From Vicinamibacterales bacterium (GTDB lineage: Bacteria > Acidobacteriota > Vicinamibacteria > Vicinamibacterales > UBA8438), in assembly GCA_937766455.1 (NCBI GenBank), contig CALLXD010000027.1, forward strand, positions 1 through 64,000: a stretch of 64,000 nucleotides of DNA. Direction: 5' to 3'. The translations under genes and the position numbers were made by a program. The notes below the pieces were generated by a model. It did no database searches. It saw only the letters and a program-made list of their open reading frames with translations, and was not told the origin of the DNA. The first letter of the stretch is position 1, and each line of letters begins with the position of its first letter. Of the stretch, positions 1 through 8,682 are shown in pieces.

Positions 1-984
1 GCCCCGAACCTGGTGGACATCACCGTCGATGGCCAGCGGATTCCAGCCCTGGTGCAAACGACCAAGCAGTCGTACGCGTATGTGCTGAACCGGGCGACCG
101 GCGAACCGGTCTGGCCCATCGAGGAGCGTCCGGCGCCTCAGGGGCACGTTCCCGGCGAATGGTATTCGCCAACGCAACCGCACCCGACGAAGCCGGCCGC
201 CTACGAGATGCAGAACGTCAGCGTCGACGAGTTGATCGACTTCACGCCGGAACTGCGGGCCGAAGCGACCGAGATTCTCGATCGGTACGAGTATGGGCCG
301 CTGTTCACGCCACCGCTGCATCGCGGGAATGACCTTGGCAAGCGCGCGGCCATTCATTGCCCAGGGTCGAACGGCGGGACCAACATCATGGGGGGCTCGT
401 CGATTGACCCCGAGACCGGCATTCTCTACGTCGCGTCGACGAAGGCCTGTTCGGCGCCGATGTTGACCCCCGGGCTCGTGGCCGATGCCGAAGACCCGAA
501 CCCGATCGGGAAGACCGTCATGGAGTGGGTCGCGGGTCCTGGTGGGGTACGCGGACCTCAGGGCCTACCGCTGTTCAAACCGCCGTACGCGCGCATCACG
601 GCGATTGACCTCAACACCGGCGAAACGCTCTGGTGGATCCCGAACGGTGACACGCCAGATCGGATCAAGAATCATCCCGCGCTCGAGGGGGTTGATGTCG
701 GCAACACGGGGTCGCCCTCACATCCGACACAAGTCACCACCAAGTCGCTGATGATCTACGGCGAGGGTCGCGGCGGGGCGGCCGTGTTACATGCGCACGA
801 CAAGAGGACTGGCGCGCGCATCGGGACGGTGGAGCTTCCGGCCCCCACCAACACCGCAGTCATGACCTACATGCACGACGGTGTGCAGTACATCGTGGCG
901 CCGGTCGGGGGCAGTGCGGGCGGTCGCGGGGGTGGTGGCGCCCAGTTCCCAGGCTCGTTTGTGGCGCTCCGGTTGCCTCAGTAG
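1..984 (+). CDS. PQQ-dependent dehydrogenase, C-terminal part (5' end outside window)
   Basis: The frame is open from the first base, so this is the last roughly 327 residues of a longer protein; the N-terminal part lies upstream. The sequence resembles the membrane or periplasmic quinoprotein glucose/alcohol dehydrogenase family: beta-propeller strands with typical phrases such as YVLNRATGEPVW, GGSSIDPETGILYVAS and AIDLNTGETLWW, and the closing FVALRLPQ. Such enzymes oxidise sugars or alcohols in the periplasm using pyrroloquinoline quinone and pass electrons to the respiratory chain. The exact substrate cannot be told from this part. A Gly-rich stretch lies just before the C-terminus. A strong intrinsic terminator follows 20 bases after the stop codon. 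Confidence 0.85.
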   Translation, partial: APNLVDITVDGQRIPALVQTTKQSYAYVLNRATGEPVWPIEERPAPQGHVPGEWYSPTQPHPTKPAAYEMQNVSVDELIDFTPELRAEATEILDRYEYGPLFTPPLHRGNDLGKRAAIHCPGSNGGTNIMGGSSIDPETGILYVASTKACSAPMLTPGLVADAEDPNPIGKTVMEWVAGPGGVRGPQGLPLFKPPYARITAIDLNTGETLWWIPNGDTPDRIKNHPALEGVDVGNTGSPSHPTQVTTKSLMIYGEGRGGAAVLHAHDKRTGARIGTVELPAPTNTAVMTYMHDGVQYIVAPVGGSAGGRGGGGAQFPGSFVALRLPQ

Positions 985-1004
985 CTCGTCGCGCGGTGTG
1001 TACA

Positions 1005-1041
1005 GGCGGCGTCCCGAGCGATCGGGGCGCCGCCTTTTTTT
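1005..1041 (+). terminator. Rho-independent terminator of the PQQ dehydrogenase gene
   Basis: A GC-rich hairpin with outer arms GGCGGCG (1005-1011) and CGCCGCC (1028-1034) is followed directly by seven T residues (1035-1041). It lies between convergent genes and is oriented to stop plus-strand transcription. Confidence 0.85.
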
Positions 1042-1072
1042 GTGAGGCGCCGTCATGGAATCGCCGCCAGCA

Positions 1073-2803
1073 CTACTGCGGCTCGCTGACCGCGATCGTC
1101 AATTCGCGGGTCTCGCCCGCGCCCAACGTGAAACTGGCGGCGGTGCGGCTGATCCGGTCGAGGAACTCCGGGTTGGTCTCCGAGCCTCGCTCGATCCCTG
1201 GCGCGGCAAAGGCCAGATAGTGCTCGGTGGGGAGCCCCCGGACATCGATGGTGCCGTGTTGGTCCGGACGGACGGCTCGGACGAAGCGGGAAGGGTAGGC
1301 CCAGCGGGTCTCGTCCGCGGCAAAGATCACGACGCGACAATCGGTGACGGGTCTGCCCGCATCGTCGACGATCGTCGCGTGGAGTCGGGTCGCGTTGTCG
1401 GTGACGACCACGCGGAACTCGCCGGTGGCTCGCCCCGCTGGGAGGTGGACCGGCTGATCCGTGATGTCCTGACCATTCAGCAGCACCGCGTCCAGCTCCC
1501 AGCCGTCCGGTAGGCCCAGCAGGCGGATGAGTTGCGCGTCGCCCATCCCATGAATCTCAAAGCTCCAGTCCTGCTTGACCTGGCCGATACCGCGCCCAGC
1601 GGGGACGCCCGCGAACCCCATCGGCATCGTGAACAGTTGCAGGTCGTCGGGGAGAAACGGCACGTCGATACCACCCGCCACCGCGATCGTACCGGTGGCA
1701 GTGGCGCCCGTTGTCGTTCTCAGGACAACCTGCTCTCGGTCACTGCCTGACATCAGCAGGTCGGCCATCGCGAACTGGACCGGGCCTTCGGTGGCGGGCG
1801 TGTTTGCGTACAGGGTGAATTCCCCTGGCGGGACGCCTTCTATGACGAACGAGCCATCCGGCTGAATCGGCGCGCTGCGGTTGCGCCGGCCCGACGGACT
1901 ACGAGCGACGAGACTGACGGAGCGCGCGCTGGCCAGGGGGAGTCCCCTGGCATCAACGACCCGCCCAGAGACACGTGCCGTGTTGCTGAACGCCAACGAG
2001 ACGTCAATGCCGAGACGTTCTTGGGCCGCCCGTAGCGAGACTCGCTGAGCCGAGCCGAGGTCGGCTGAGTTGGGATAGTAGGTCGAACCGGATCGGGTGG
2101 GATCACTCGTGGTGAGACGCGGCGACGCTTCGACGTAGTAGTCGCCCGGCGGCAGCCCGAACAATCGATAGACCCCGCGATCGTCGGTCGAGTCATCTCG
2201 GCCGATCCCGACCATGTCCCATCGTCCCGAGACGAACTGGTACCGCTGCGCCGCGACCCGGACTCCCGCGGCCGGTTGACCATGCTGGTCGAAGACGGTG
2301 CCGGTGAGCACGGCGCCGCGTGGGAGTTGGAAGTCAACCCCGGTCAGTGTGTCGCCGGCGTCGAGTTGCAGCGGTGTGCCCGGTTCAAACGAGCGAAGCT
2401 GTCCATACTGGAGCTGCAGGTATCCGCCGCGTCGGGCCGTCACCGTGTAGAGGCCCGCGGGCAGGTCCCTGATCGTGTATCGTCCGTCCGCGTCCGTACG
2501 CGCCGATGCAGGCACGCGTCCGACCTGGCCGTACACGGTCAGGTCCGCGTCGCTCAAGGGGTTCGGAGGGGAGCCGGTCACGACCCGACCACTGATGCTT
2601 GCGGTGCCGAGGGCCGCGTCCCGAGAGGCTCGATCACGGACCTGCCCTGTCGAGACACTCTGGGCCAGTACGACGAGCAGACCGGCCAGGACGAATCCGG
2701 ACGCCCGGTTGGTTCGGCGGTCGTGCGAACGTCTGCGAGCCGGAACTGCCGGCCGGCCACACCGGTGCCGCAAGGTCTGCCGACGCGGGTGCGGTTCGGT
2801 CAC
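1073..2803 (-). CDS. Secreted carboxypeptidase-regulatory-like domain protein
   Basis: A 576-residue protein with an Arg-rich N-terminus and a hydrophobic segment (about residues 35-52, GFVLAGLLVVLAQ) that looks like a signal peptide. Several beta-sandwich modules of the carboxypeptidase-regulatory/transthyretin-like type follow, for example SISGRVV...GRYTIRDLPAGLYTVTARRGGY near residues 68-130, GTVFDQHGQPAAGVRVAAQ, and ARVSGRVVDARGLPLASA. These modules are common in secreted acidobacterial proteins and bind or scaffold rather than catalyse; no active site is visible. The start used is a GTG; a TATAAT on the minus strand at 2853-2858 would give a leader of about 42 bases. No neighbour suggests a specific function. 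Confidence 0.7.
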   Translation of the reverse strand: MTEPHPRRQTLRHRCGRPAVPARRRSHDRRTNRASGFVLAGLLVVLAQSVSTGQVRDRASRDAALGTASISGRVVTGSPPNPLSDADLTVYGQVGRVPASARTDADGRYTIRDLPAGLYTVTARRGGYLQLQYGQLRSFEPGTPLQLDAGDTLTGVDFQLPRGAVLTGTVFDQHGQPAAGVRVAAQRYQFVSGRWDMVGIGRDDSTDDRGVYRLFGLPPGDYYVEASPRLTTSDPTRSGSTYYPNSADLGSAQRVSLRAAQERLGIDVSLAFSNTARVSGRVVDARGLPLASARSVSLVARSPSGRRNRSAPIQPDGSFVIEGVPPGEFTLYANTPATEGPVQFAMADLLMSGSDREQVVLRTTTGATATGTIAVAGGIDVPFLPDDLQLFTMPMGFAGVPAGRGIGQVKQDWSFEIHGMGDAQLIRLLGLPDGWELDAVLLNGQDITDQPVHLPAGRATGEFRVVVTDNATRLHATIVDDAGRPVTDCRVVIFAADETRWAYPSRFVRAVRPDQHGTIDVRGLPTEHYLAFAAPGIERGSETNPEFLDRISRTAASFTLGAGETRELTIAVSEPQ

Positions 2804-2950
2804 ATGGCCCTCGTCATCTCTCAGGCGTCAGCCGTGCTGTGAAGAGAGAGCCATTATATGGCGGCGCGATCGTAAGTGGCGTGGCTGGCGACCGGACCGG
2901 TTGCGGGAACGGCCGTAGACCGGCATCATGCAGGTTCGACAAGGAGAGCG

Positions 2951-3931
2951 ATGGCACAACGCAAGACGGGCACTGTGGTGGACAAGGAACTCATTACGCC
3001 GGGCCTCATGCGCTTCCGACTGGCGCCCGAGGGCGAGAGCCAGTTTCCGGTGTACGAGGCTGGACAATATGTGGCGCTTCGGCGGGACGACTGCAAGTTG
3101 ACGCGAAAGACCGGCATCGGACAGGACGGCAAGCCGACCTACGAGCCGGAATTCGACCCGTGGGGCCGGCAGACCGTCGGACCGGTGACCCACTCGTATT
3201 CGATTGCTTCGGCGCCAGCCGACACGCGGGAGGAGGGGTGGCTCGAATTCCTCGTGGCGCTTCAGGACGGGGTGCATGGCCTACCAGGTCGGTTGAGCGA
3301 GGCCCTGTTCGGTATGGGCGACGAAACCGGGTGCGACGTGACGTACTACGACCGGATCGCCGGGAACTTCACGCTTGACGCACGGGCTCAGGACGTCGAA
3401 AGCGTGCTCATGGTCGGTACCGGAACTGGCGTGGCGCCGTTCGTGTCGATGCTGAAGGAGCTGCAGGAACGGAGCGATGGTAGTGATTCGCGGCGCTACA
3501 CGCTGGTGCATACCAACCGAACCGAAGCGGAGTTGGCGTACCACGGGGCGCTGTTTGAGATCGAGGCGTCCGGGCGTTTCGATTTTACGTATCTCCCGAC
3601 CATCAGCCGTCCGTCGCCCGAGGTGGCGATCGACCCGCGGATCGGACAGGGGCGAGCCAACAACGTGGTACGCCACATCTACGGCCTGCCCACGGCGGAG
3701 GAAGACAAACAGACGAGTGCCAAGAGCGACGTGTCGCGGGTGGCGGCCGAACTGGCGCTGGCCCGCCTCGTGTACCCGGTCATGCCGCGCCACCTCCGCG
3801 TGAGCGAGGTCCGTGAGCGGGTGGACCCGTCGACCAGTGTGTTGCTGACCTGTGGCAACCCGGCTTCGATGGCTGACTTGCGCGCCACGGCGGCTCGGCG
3901 TGAGATCCGCTTCGAACTTGAGGAGTGGTAG
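2951..3931 (+). CDS. Ferredoxin/flavodoxin-NADP(+) reductase family protein
   Basis: A 326-residue flavoprotein of the FNR superfamily. The FAD-binding barrel carries HSYSIAS (about 81-87), a variant of the family RxYS motif; the NADP-binding half has MVGTGTGVAPF (about 154-164) and the late LLTCGNPASM motif, and the chain ends in an aromatic residue (ELEEW) as in bacterial Fpr-type reductases. Such enzymes move electrons between NADPH and ferredoxin or flavodoxin. It differs from short Fpr proteins by an insertion around residues 50-75 and another near 230-255. ATG 2951 was chosen because AAGGAG lies 7 bases upstream; the frame runs further upstream without such a site. The partner redox protein is not in the window. 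Confidence 0.8.
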   Translation: MAQRKTGTVVDKELITPGLMRFRLAPEGESQFPVYEAGQYVALRRDDCKLTRKTGIGQDGKPTYEPEFDPWGRQTVGPVTHSYSIASAPADTREEGWLEFLVALQDGVHGLPGRLSEALFGMGDETGCDVTYYDRIAGNFTLDARAQDVESVLMVGTGTGVAPFVSMLKELQERSDGSDSRRYTLVHTNRTEAELAYHGALFEIEASGRFDFTYLPTISRPSPEVAIDPRIGQGRANNVVRHIYGLPTAEEDKQTSAKSDVSRVAAELALARLVYPVMPRHLRVSEVRERVDPSTSVLLTCGNPASMADLRATAARREIRFELEEW

Positions 3932-3955
3932 CGCGCGGCCGGCGAACGGCGGTCG

Positions 3956-4046
3956 CTAGCAGCCCGTGGTGAAAGTCCCGCTGCATTCGACCGCCGGTTC
4001 AGCGCCGGTCTCGGTGCGACGCGAGACTTTCACCACGGACTGCTAG
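3956..4046 (-). repeat. Dispersed palindromic repeat, copy A (short form)
   Basis: A 91-bp element bounded by CTAG at each end. Read on the minus strand it begins CTAGCAGTCCGTGGTG, continues through GTCGCACCGAGACCGGCGCTG, and ends in the inverted counterpart of its first 20 or so bases. It matches copy B (44964-45129) closely at both ends but lacks about 75 bp from the middle. It sits between the convergent reductase and ketoacid dehydrogenase genes. The IS630 element is inserted at the TA inside its terminal CTAG. Confidence 0.8.
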
Positions 4047-5226
4047 TCCCCTGGATCTTTGATTTCTAGGATAAATGCCCTTGACCATGGACCTGCTGCA
4101 CGCGAAGGCCGAAACGTCGCATGTTGTCGAGGATCTCGTCCGCGGTCTTAATCCACTTGAAGGGCGTGCCGCGATCGTTGTGGGCCTCGACGTACGCGAG
4201 GATGGCCGCTCGGAGTTGCGCAAGGTTCGTGTGCGAACCGCGTTTCAAGGCTTTTTCGGTGAGCAAGCCGAAGAAGCGCTCCACGAGGTTGAGCCACGAG
4301 GCGTAGGTCGGCGTGAAATGAAACTGGACCCGCGGATGGCGAACCAGCCAACGCCGCACGGGCGGCGCTTTGTGCGCCGACAGATTGTCCAGCACGACAT
4401 GGATGTCCAACGTCGGCTCGACGGTCGCCTCAATTTCGCGCAGCAAGGCGACAAAGTCCTGCGCGTGATGCTGGGCCTTACACCGCGCCAGGACCTCGCC
4501 CGTGGCGACGTTGAGCGCCGCGAAGAGATCGAGCGTCCCGTGGCGGATGTAGTTGTGCGTCCGCCGCTCGGGCTGACCGATATCCATGGGCAGCACGGGC
4601 TGCGCGCGTTCGAGCGCTTGAATCTGCGACTTCTCATCGACGGCGAACACCACGGCATTCGTCGGCGGATTCGTATACAAGCCGACGACATCGCGGATCT
4701 TGTCGACGAGTTGCGGATCGGGCGAGAGCTTGAACGACTCGACCCGATGGGGCTGCAGGCGAAACGTCCGCCAAATGCGCCCGATCGTGCTGTGGCTCAG
4801 GCCCGTGGCCCTGGCCATCGACCGGGTACTCCAGTGCGTTTCGCCCGACGGCGTCGTCTCCAGGGTCTTGACGATGACCGCCTCGACGGTCTCGTCAGCG
4901 ATGGTGCGTGGCGCTCCCACACGCGGCTCGTCGTACAGTCCGTCCAGGCGACGGGCGACGAACTGCCCGCGCCATTTCGCCACGGTCGTCTTCGTCGTGC
5001 GAAGGCGGCGGGCCACCTCCGTGTCCGAGGCGCCGACGCAGGCCAACACGATGCGCGCGCGCAACGCGATCGCGCGATTCACCCGCGCGCGCTTGGTCAG
5101 GCGGATCAGGTCCGCCCGTTCACCTGCGGTGAGCACCACTTCGGCTCGGGGCCGTCCGATTTTTGCCATGCTCCTGTTAGATCACACAGGGGACCATTTG
5201 TCCTAGAGAATTCTGTTCCAGGGGAC
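4046..5226 (-). mobile_element. IS630-family insertion sequence, intact ends
   Basis: A 1,181-bp element bounded by 32-bp imperfect inverted repeats at 4046-4077 and 5195-5226. The outer 10 bases (GTCCCCTGGA) are identical, and a second block (CTAGGA.AAATG) is conserved at the inner end, giving about 24 of 32 matches. A TA dinucleotide flanks each end (4044-4045 and 5227-5228), the target duplication expected of IS630/Tc1-mariner elements. It carries one uninterrupted transposase gene on the minus strand, so it may still be active. Confidence 0.92.
4066..5169 (-). CDS. IS630-family transposase
   Basis: A 367-residue DDE transposase in a single frame. The N-terminal third holds a helix-turn-helix region (SDTEVARRLRTTKTTVAKWR, about 50-69) and a second winged-helix region (SHSTIGRIWR). 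The catalytic triad is visible as VDEKSQ (first Asp), VLDNLSAHK (second Asp) and NLVERFF (Glu), in the usual IS630 spacing and context. It lies wholly inside the inverted repeats and ends only about 20 bp from the left element boundary. A 384-residue open frame on the opposite strand is an antisense shadow. Confidence 0.95.
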   Translation of the reverse strand: MAKIGRPRAEVVLTAGERADLIRLTKRARVNRAIALRARIVLACVGASDTEVARRLRTTKTTVAKWRGQFVARRLDGLYDEPRVGAPRTIADETVEAVIVKTLETTPSGETHWSTRSMARATGLSHSTIGRIWRTFRLQPHRVESFKLSPDPQLVDKIRDVVGLYTNPPTNAVVFAVDEKSQIQALERAQPVLPMDIGQPERRTHNYIRHGTLDLFAALNVATGEVLARCKAQHHAQDFVALLREIEATVEPTLDIHVVLDNLSAHKAPPVRRWLVRHPRVQFHFTPTYASWLNLVERFFGLLTEKALKRGSHTNLAQLRAAILAYVEAHNDRGTPFKWIKTADEILDNMRRFGLRVQQVHGQGHLS

Positions 5227-7325
5227 TAGTAGGTGGCCGTGGCGATGATGGCCTGGAGCACATCTTCCGTCTGTGGAAGGATGGCGTCTTCGAGATCGGG
5301 GTGATAGGCGACGGGGCAATCGAGCGCGCCGACGCGCTTGATCGGGGCGTCCAGCTGCTCGAACAGTTCTTCAGCGATCCGCGCAGCGACTTCCGCGCCG
5401 AACCCGCACGTCAATTGGTCCTCATGCACGATCACCACGCGGCTGGTCTCCGCGACGGCCTCGGCGATGGTCGACCAGTCATACGGAGCCAACGTGCGCA
5501 GGTCCAGCACTTTCACGTGGATACCCTGTTGGGCGGCACGCTCTGCCGCCAAGAGCGTTTTGTGAACGAGCGCTCCCCACGTGACAACGACGAGGTCGCC
5601 CCCCTCGCGGCACACACGTGCACGACCGAAAGAAATCTGGTGGTCGCTTCCGGGATAGACGGCCTTGCTGTGTAATTGGCGATACAGGTGTTTGTGTTCG
5701 AGGAACAGCACCGGGTCGTCACATCGGATCGCCGAGCGCAGGAGACCAACCGCGTCCGCGGCGTTGGACGGATACACGATGCGGAGACCCGGGCAATGCG
5801 CGAAAATACTCTCGCCCGATTGGCTGTGGTACAGGGATCCACCACGTAGATAGCCGCCGATCGGAGCCCGTATGATGAGTGGACACGAGAACGTGTTGTT
5901 CGATCGGTAGCGCAACATCGTCAGTTCATCGCGTATCTGCATCATGGCCGGCCAGATGTAGTCGAAGAACTGGATTTCGACGATCGGCTTCATGCCTCGC
6001 ACGGCCATGCCGATCGCCCGTCCAACGATATTGGCCTCGGCCAAGGGCGAATTGAAGACCCGCTCGCGTCCAAACGCCCGCTGCAGACCCAGCGTGGCTT
6101 TGAACACGCCGCCCTTCCCCTTCACCGTCGAGAGCGCCTCGGCCCTGCTGCAGTCCGCGACATCTTCACCGAACGCCACGAGAGAGTCGTCTCGCGCCAT
6201 TTCATCGTGCAGCGTTCGGTTGATGGCGGCCACCAAGGTGATGGGGCCGCCTTCCGGGGTGCCGACGACATCAAACGCGTCCGACGTTGGATCGACGTCC
6301 GGCGAATAGAGATATCGGAGCGCCGTCGTCCGGTCTGGCGGTGCGGCCGCAAGCGCATGGTCGGCCGCGGCGCGAATCTCGTCGTCTACTTCGCTGGCGA
6401 TTCGTGCGAGTGTGTCGTCGTCGGCAATCTGCTGCTCGATCAGCAAGGCCGAGAAACGAACCAGCGGGTCACGCGCTAGGTCGGCCTCCCGCTCTGCGGC
6501 GCTCTTATACGCCGCCTCGTCGTCTGACAACGAATGGGAATAGAGGCGAACGACGCTCGCCCTGACCAGCGCCGGCCCACGGCCTCCGCGTGCGTACCCC
6601 ACCGCTCGCCGCATCGCGGCGTAGCTCTGCAGGGCATCCGTCCCGTCGGTTTCGATGACATCGAGCCCCGGGAACGACGACACCAGTCGTGCGATATTGC
6701 CGCCCGGGGTCTGGATCTCGACTGGCACCGAGATCGCGTAGCCGTTGTCCTCGACGAGATAAATGATCGGCAGGCGTCTGGTGCAGGCGGTGTTCAGTGA
6801 TTCCCAGAACTCGCCTTCGCTCGTGGCCCCATCGCCCAGAGAGACGAACACGACGTCGTCTCCGCCTCGGAGTTGGGAGACTTCGGCGCATCCGACCGCG
6901 TGCAAGCACTGAGTGGCGACTGCGCTCGAGGGTGAGACGAGGTTGAGTGCCGGGTCGCTCCAGTGGGCTGGCATTTGCCGCCCACCGGAACTCGGATCGT
7001 CGCTGGCCCCGACCGCACCAAGCAGCATGTCCTGGGCAGTGACCCCAATGGACAGACAGAACGCTCGATCCCGATAGTAGGGGAAGAACCAGTCGCGGCC
7101 TGGTTCCAGTTGCATTCCGGCGGCGACCTGAATCGCCTCGTGGCCGGCTGCGCTAATCTGGAAGAAGCTCTTGCTCTGGTTGTTGAGCTGGATTTCCTTG
7201 TCGTCCAGCCGGCGCGACAGTAGCATCGTCCGATACAGTCGGAGTAGCTCGTCGCGCGACAGTCCCTCGTGCAGCGGGGTGTGCGGCGCGCTGTTCGCGT
7301 CGCTGGAGACCATCGGACTCTTCAT
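5226..7325 (-). CDS. 2-oxoacid dehydrogenase E1, fused alpha and beta subunits
   Basis: A 699-residue protein joining both halves of a thiamine-diphosphate E1 component of a branched-chain 2-oxoacid or pyruvate dehydrogenase complex. The alpha half has the ThDP motif GDGATSEGE (about 164-172) through EDNGYAIS (about 192-199). From about residue 355 the beta half starts ([14 protein letters not shown]), with [36 protein letters not shown] and EHKHLY. The enzyme decarboxylates a 2-oxoacid and loads the acyl group on the E2 lipoyl arm; no E2 or E3 gene is nearby. The stop codon TAG (5226-5228) uses the TA duplicated by the IS630 insertion plus one base of the IS. The same TAG would have been read from the repeat before insertion, so the product is unchanged. 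ATG 7311 is an alternative start. Confidence 0.88.
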   Translation of the reverse strand: MKSPMVSSDANSAPHTPLHEGLSRDELLRLYRTMLLSRRLDDKEIQLNNQSKSFFQISAAGHEAIQVAAGMQLEPGRDWFFPYYRDRAFCLSIGVTAQDMLLGAVGASDDPSSGGRQMPAHWSDPALNLVSPSSAVATQCLHAVGCAEVSQLRGGDDVVFVSLGDGATSEGEFWESLNTACTRRLPIIYLVEDNGYAISVPVEIQTPGGNIARLVSSFPGLDVIETDGTDALQSYAAMRRAVGYARGGRGPALVRASVVRLYSHSLSDDEAAYKSAAEREADLARDPLVRFSALLIEQQIADDDTLARIASEVDDEIRAAADHALAAAPPDRTTALRYLYSPDVDPTSDAFDVVGTPEGGPITLVAAINRTLHDEMARDDSLVAFGEDVADCSRAEALSTVKGKGGVFKATLGLQRAFGRERVFNSPLAEANIVGRAIGMAVRGMKPIVEIQFFDYIWPAMMQIRDELTMLRYRSNNTFSCPLIIRAPIGGYLRGGSLYHSQSGESIFAHCPGLRIVYPSNAADAVGLLRSAIRCDDPVLFLEHKHLYRQLHSKAVYPGSDHQISFGRARVCREGGDLVVVTWGALVHKTLLAAERAAQQGIHVKVLDLRTLAPYDWSTIAEAVAETSRVVIVHEDQLTCGFGAEVAARIAEELFEQLDAPIKRVGALDCPVAYHPDLEDAILPQTEDVLQAIIATATY

Positions 7326-7468
7326 GATGGTGGTGTGCTGGGCGTCTGGGTGCTTCCAAACGGGCGGCGTCTGGCCAGCCCGGCAGTTGGATTATATCAC
7401 CGTGGTCGCGCGCCACCGGTCGATCCTGGCCCTCTTGTAAGTAGCTGTTTTTAAAAGGGTAACAAGAT

Positions 7469-7828
7469 ATGTCGGCACTGTACCCGCCCGGTGGCTCCGT
7501 AATCGGATGGAGCGAACTCGAACTGGAGAAAGTCACGGAGCTGATCTCCCGGAAGCTGGTCGCGGGGGATCGCCAGATGGTTGCCCAGGTGTACCTGAAG
7601 CAAGGGGCCCTGGTGCCCCTGCATCGGCACGAGAGCGAGCAGATGACCTACGTCCTCGATGGATTGTTGAGAGTGCGGGTGGCCGGGGAAGAGGTCATCG
7701 TCCGCGACGGCGAGGTCATTCGGATTCCGAGTGGGGTGCCGCATCAGGCAGAAGCGCTTGCCGATACGTTCGAACTGGATCTCTTCAGCCCTATCCGCGA
7801 CGAATGGCTCGGTTCCGACGAGACCTGA
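7469..7828 (+). CDS. Small cupin-domain protein
   Basis: A 119-residue single-domain cupin. Motif 1 is visible as PLHRHESEQMTYVLDGLLRV (two His and a Glu as metal ligands) and motif 2 as IPSGVPHQAEAL with the last His ligand. Single cupins bind a divalent metal and act as sugar isomerases, dioxygenases or sensors; the reaction cannot be assigned here. It ends 23 bp before the convergent rhomboid gene. An A/G-rich stretch (AAAAGGG) precedes the ATG by about 10 bases. Confidence 0.8.
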   Translation: MSALYPPGGSVIGWSELELEKVTELISRKLVAGDRQMVAQVYLKQGALVPLHRHESEQMTYVLDGLLRVRVAGEEVIVRDGEVIRIPSGVPHQAEALADTFELDLFSPIRDEWLGSDET

Positions 7829-7851
7829 GCGTGCACTCGCACCACCGGCTT

Positions 7852-8625
7852 CTAGTGCACGCGTCCGTTCCAGTCGTCGGCGCCGCCCTGATGGACATTG
7901 AACTTCTTCCGCAGGCGGCCCATCTTCCACCGGAGATATCGGTATTTGATTTCCGCCATCACGCCGAAGCGGCCGAATTGTCCACCCTTGGCGCCCCTCC
8001 CGCCACGTTGGAGATAGAGGTAGCCCACGATCAGTCCGCCCAGGTGCGCCATGTGAGCCACGCCGCCGGCCGTGTCGCTGAGCGAGGAGAAGAACACGAA
8101 GCCGCCGATGATCAGCACGAAGTACTTGGCGGGAATCGGGATCGGAAACGGGAACATATAAAGCGGACGCGTTGGGTAGTAGATGGCGAACGCCATCAAC
8201 AGTCCGTATACCGCCCCTGACGCTCCGATCGTCGGTGTCAGATACATCCCCTCGCCGAATACGGACGGCACAAGGGAGGCGACAAGCATCGCGGCGCCTG
8301 CGCCCGTTCCGGTGACGAAGTAGTAACGCAGAAAAAACTGCGACCCCCAGAGACGCTCCAACTCGGTGCCGAACATCCACAAGGCCAGCATGTTGAACAA
8401 GACGTGGGTGAATCCACCGTGCAGGAACAAATAGGTGAACGGCTGCCAGAGCCACAACCGACCCAAGACCGCAGCCGGGGTCAAGCCAAACCACGGGATC
8501 AGCGCCGGCACGATCTGCATGGCGACGAAGGTCCCGACGTTGGCCCAAATCAGCGCTTTCACCACCGGCGTGACGGAACCCGGTCCGAACGAGGCGAGTG
8601 TCGATGAGGGAGCGTATCTACGCAT
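7852..8625 (-). CDS. Rhomboid-family intramembrane serine protease
   Basis: A 257-residue polytopic membrane protein. The first transmembrane helix (about 22-44) is followed by HGGFTHVLFNML (about 69-80), the family HxxxxHxxxN region. The nucleophile is in GASGAVYG (Ser about 136), and the catalytic His in HMAHLGG (about 191-197). Rhomboids cleave substrate helices in the membrane. The C-terminal tail (from about 206) is cytosolic, basic and rich in Gly/Arg/Lys. The gene lies 57 bp downstream of murJ on the same strand, and a TACGAT box upstream (minus strand) may give it its own promoter. Confidence 0.9.
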   Translation of the reverse strand: MRRYAPSSTLASFGPGSVTPVVKALIWANVGTFVAMQIVPALIPWFGLTPAAVLGRLWLWQPFTYLFLHGGFTHVLFNMLALWMFGTELERLWGSQFFLRYYFVTGTGAGAAMLVASLVPSVFGEGMYLTPTIGASGAVYGLLMAFAIYYPTRPLYMFPFPIPIPAKYFVLIIGGFVFFSSLSDTAGGVAHMAHLGGLIVGYLYLQRGGRGAKGGQFGRFGVMAEIKYRYLRWKMGRLRKKFNVHQGGADDWNGRVH

Positions 8626-8682
8626 CGCGTGTCATGGTCAGGGAGGCGGTCATCGTACCATCATGTCGCTCTGGGCGGCACC

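Noticed and set aside
4075-5229. A 384-codon plus-strand frame opposite the transposase
   Set aside because: Antisense shadow of the IS630 transposase; the DDE motifs are on the minus strand.
7451-8548. A 365-codon minus-strand frame over the cupin and rhomboid genes
   Set aside because: It overlaps two well-supported genes in another frame and its translation is Arg/Pro-rich without any family motif.
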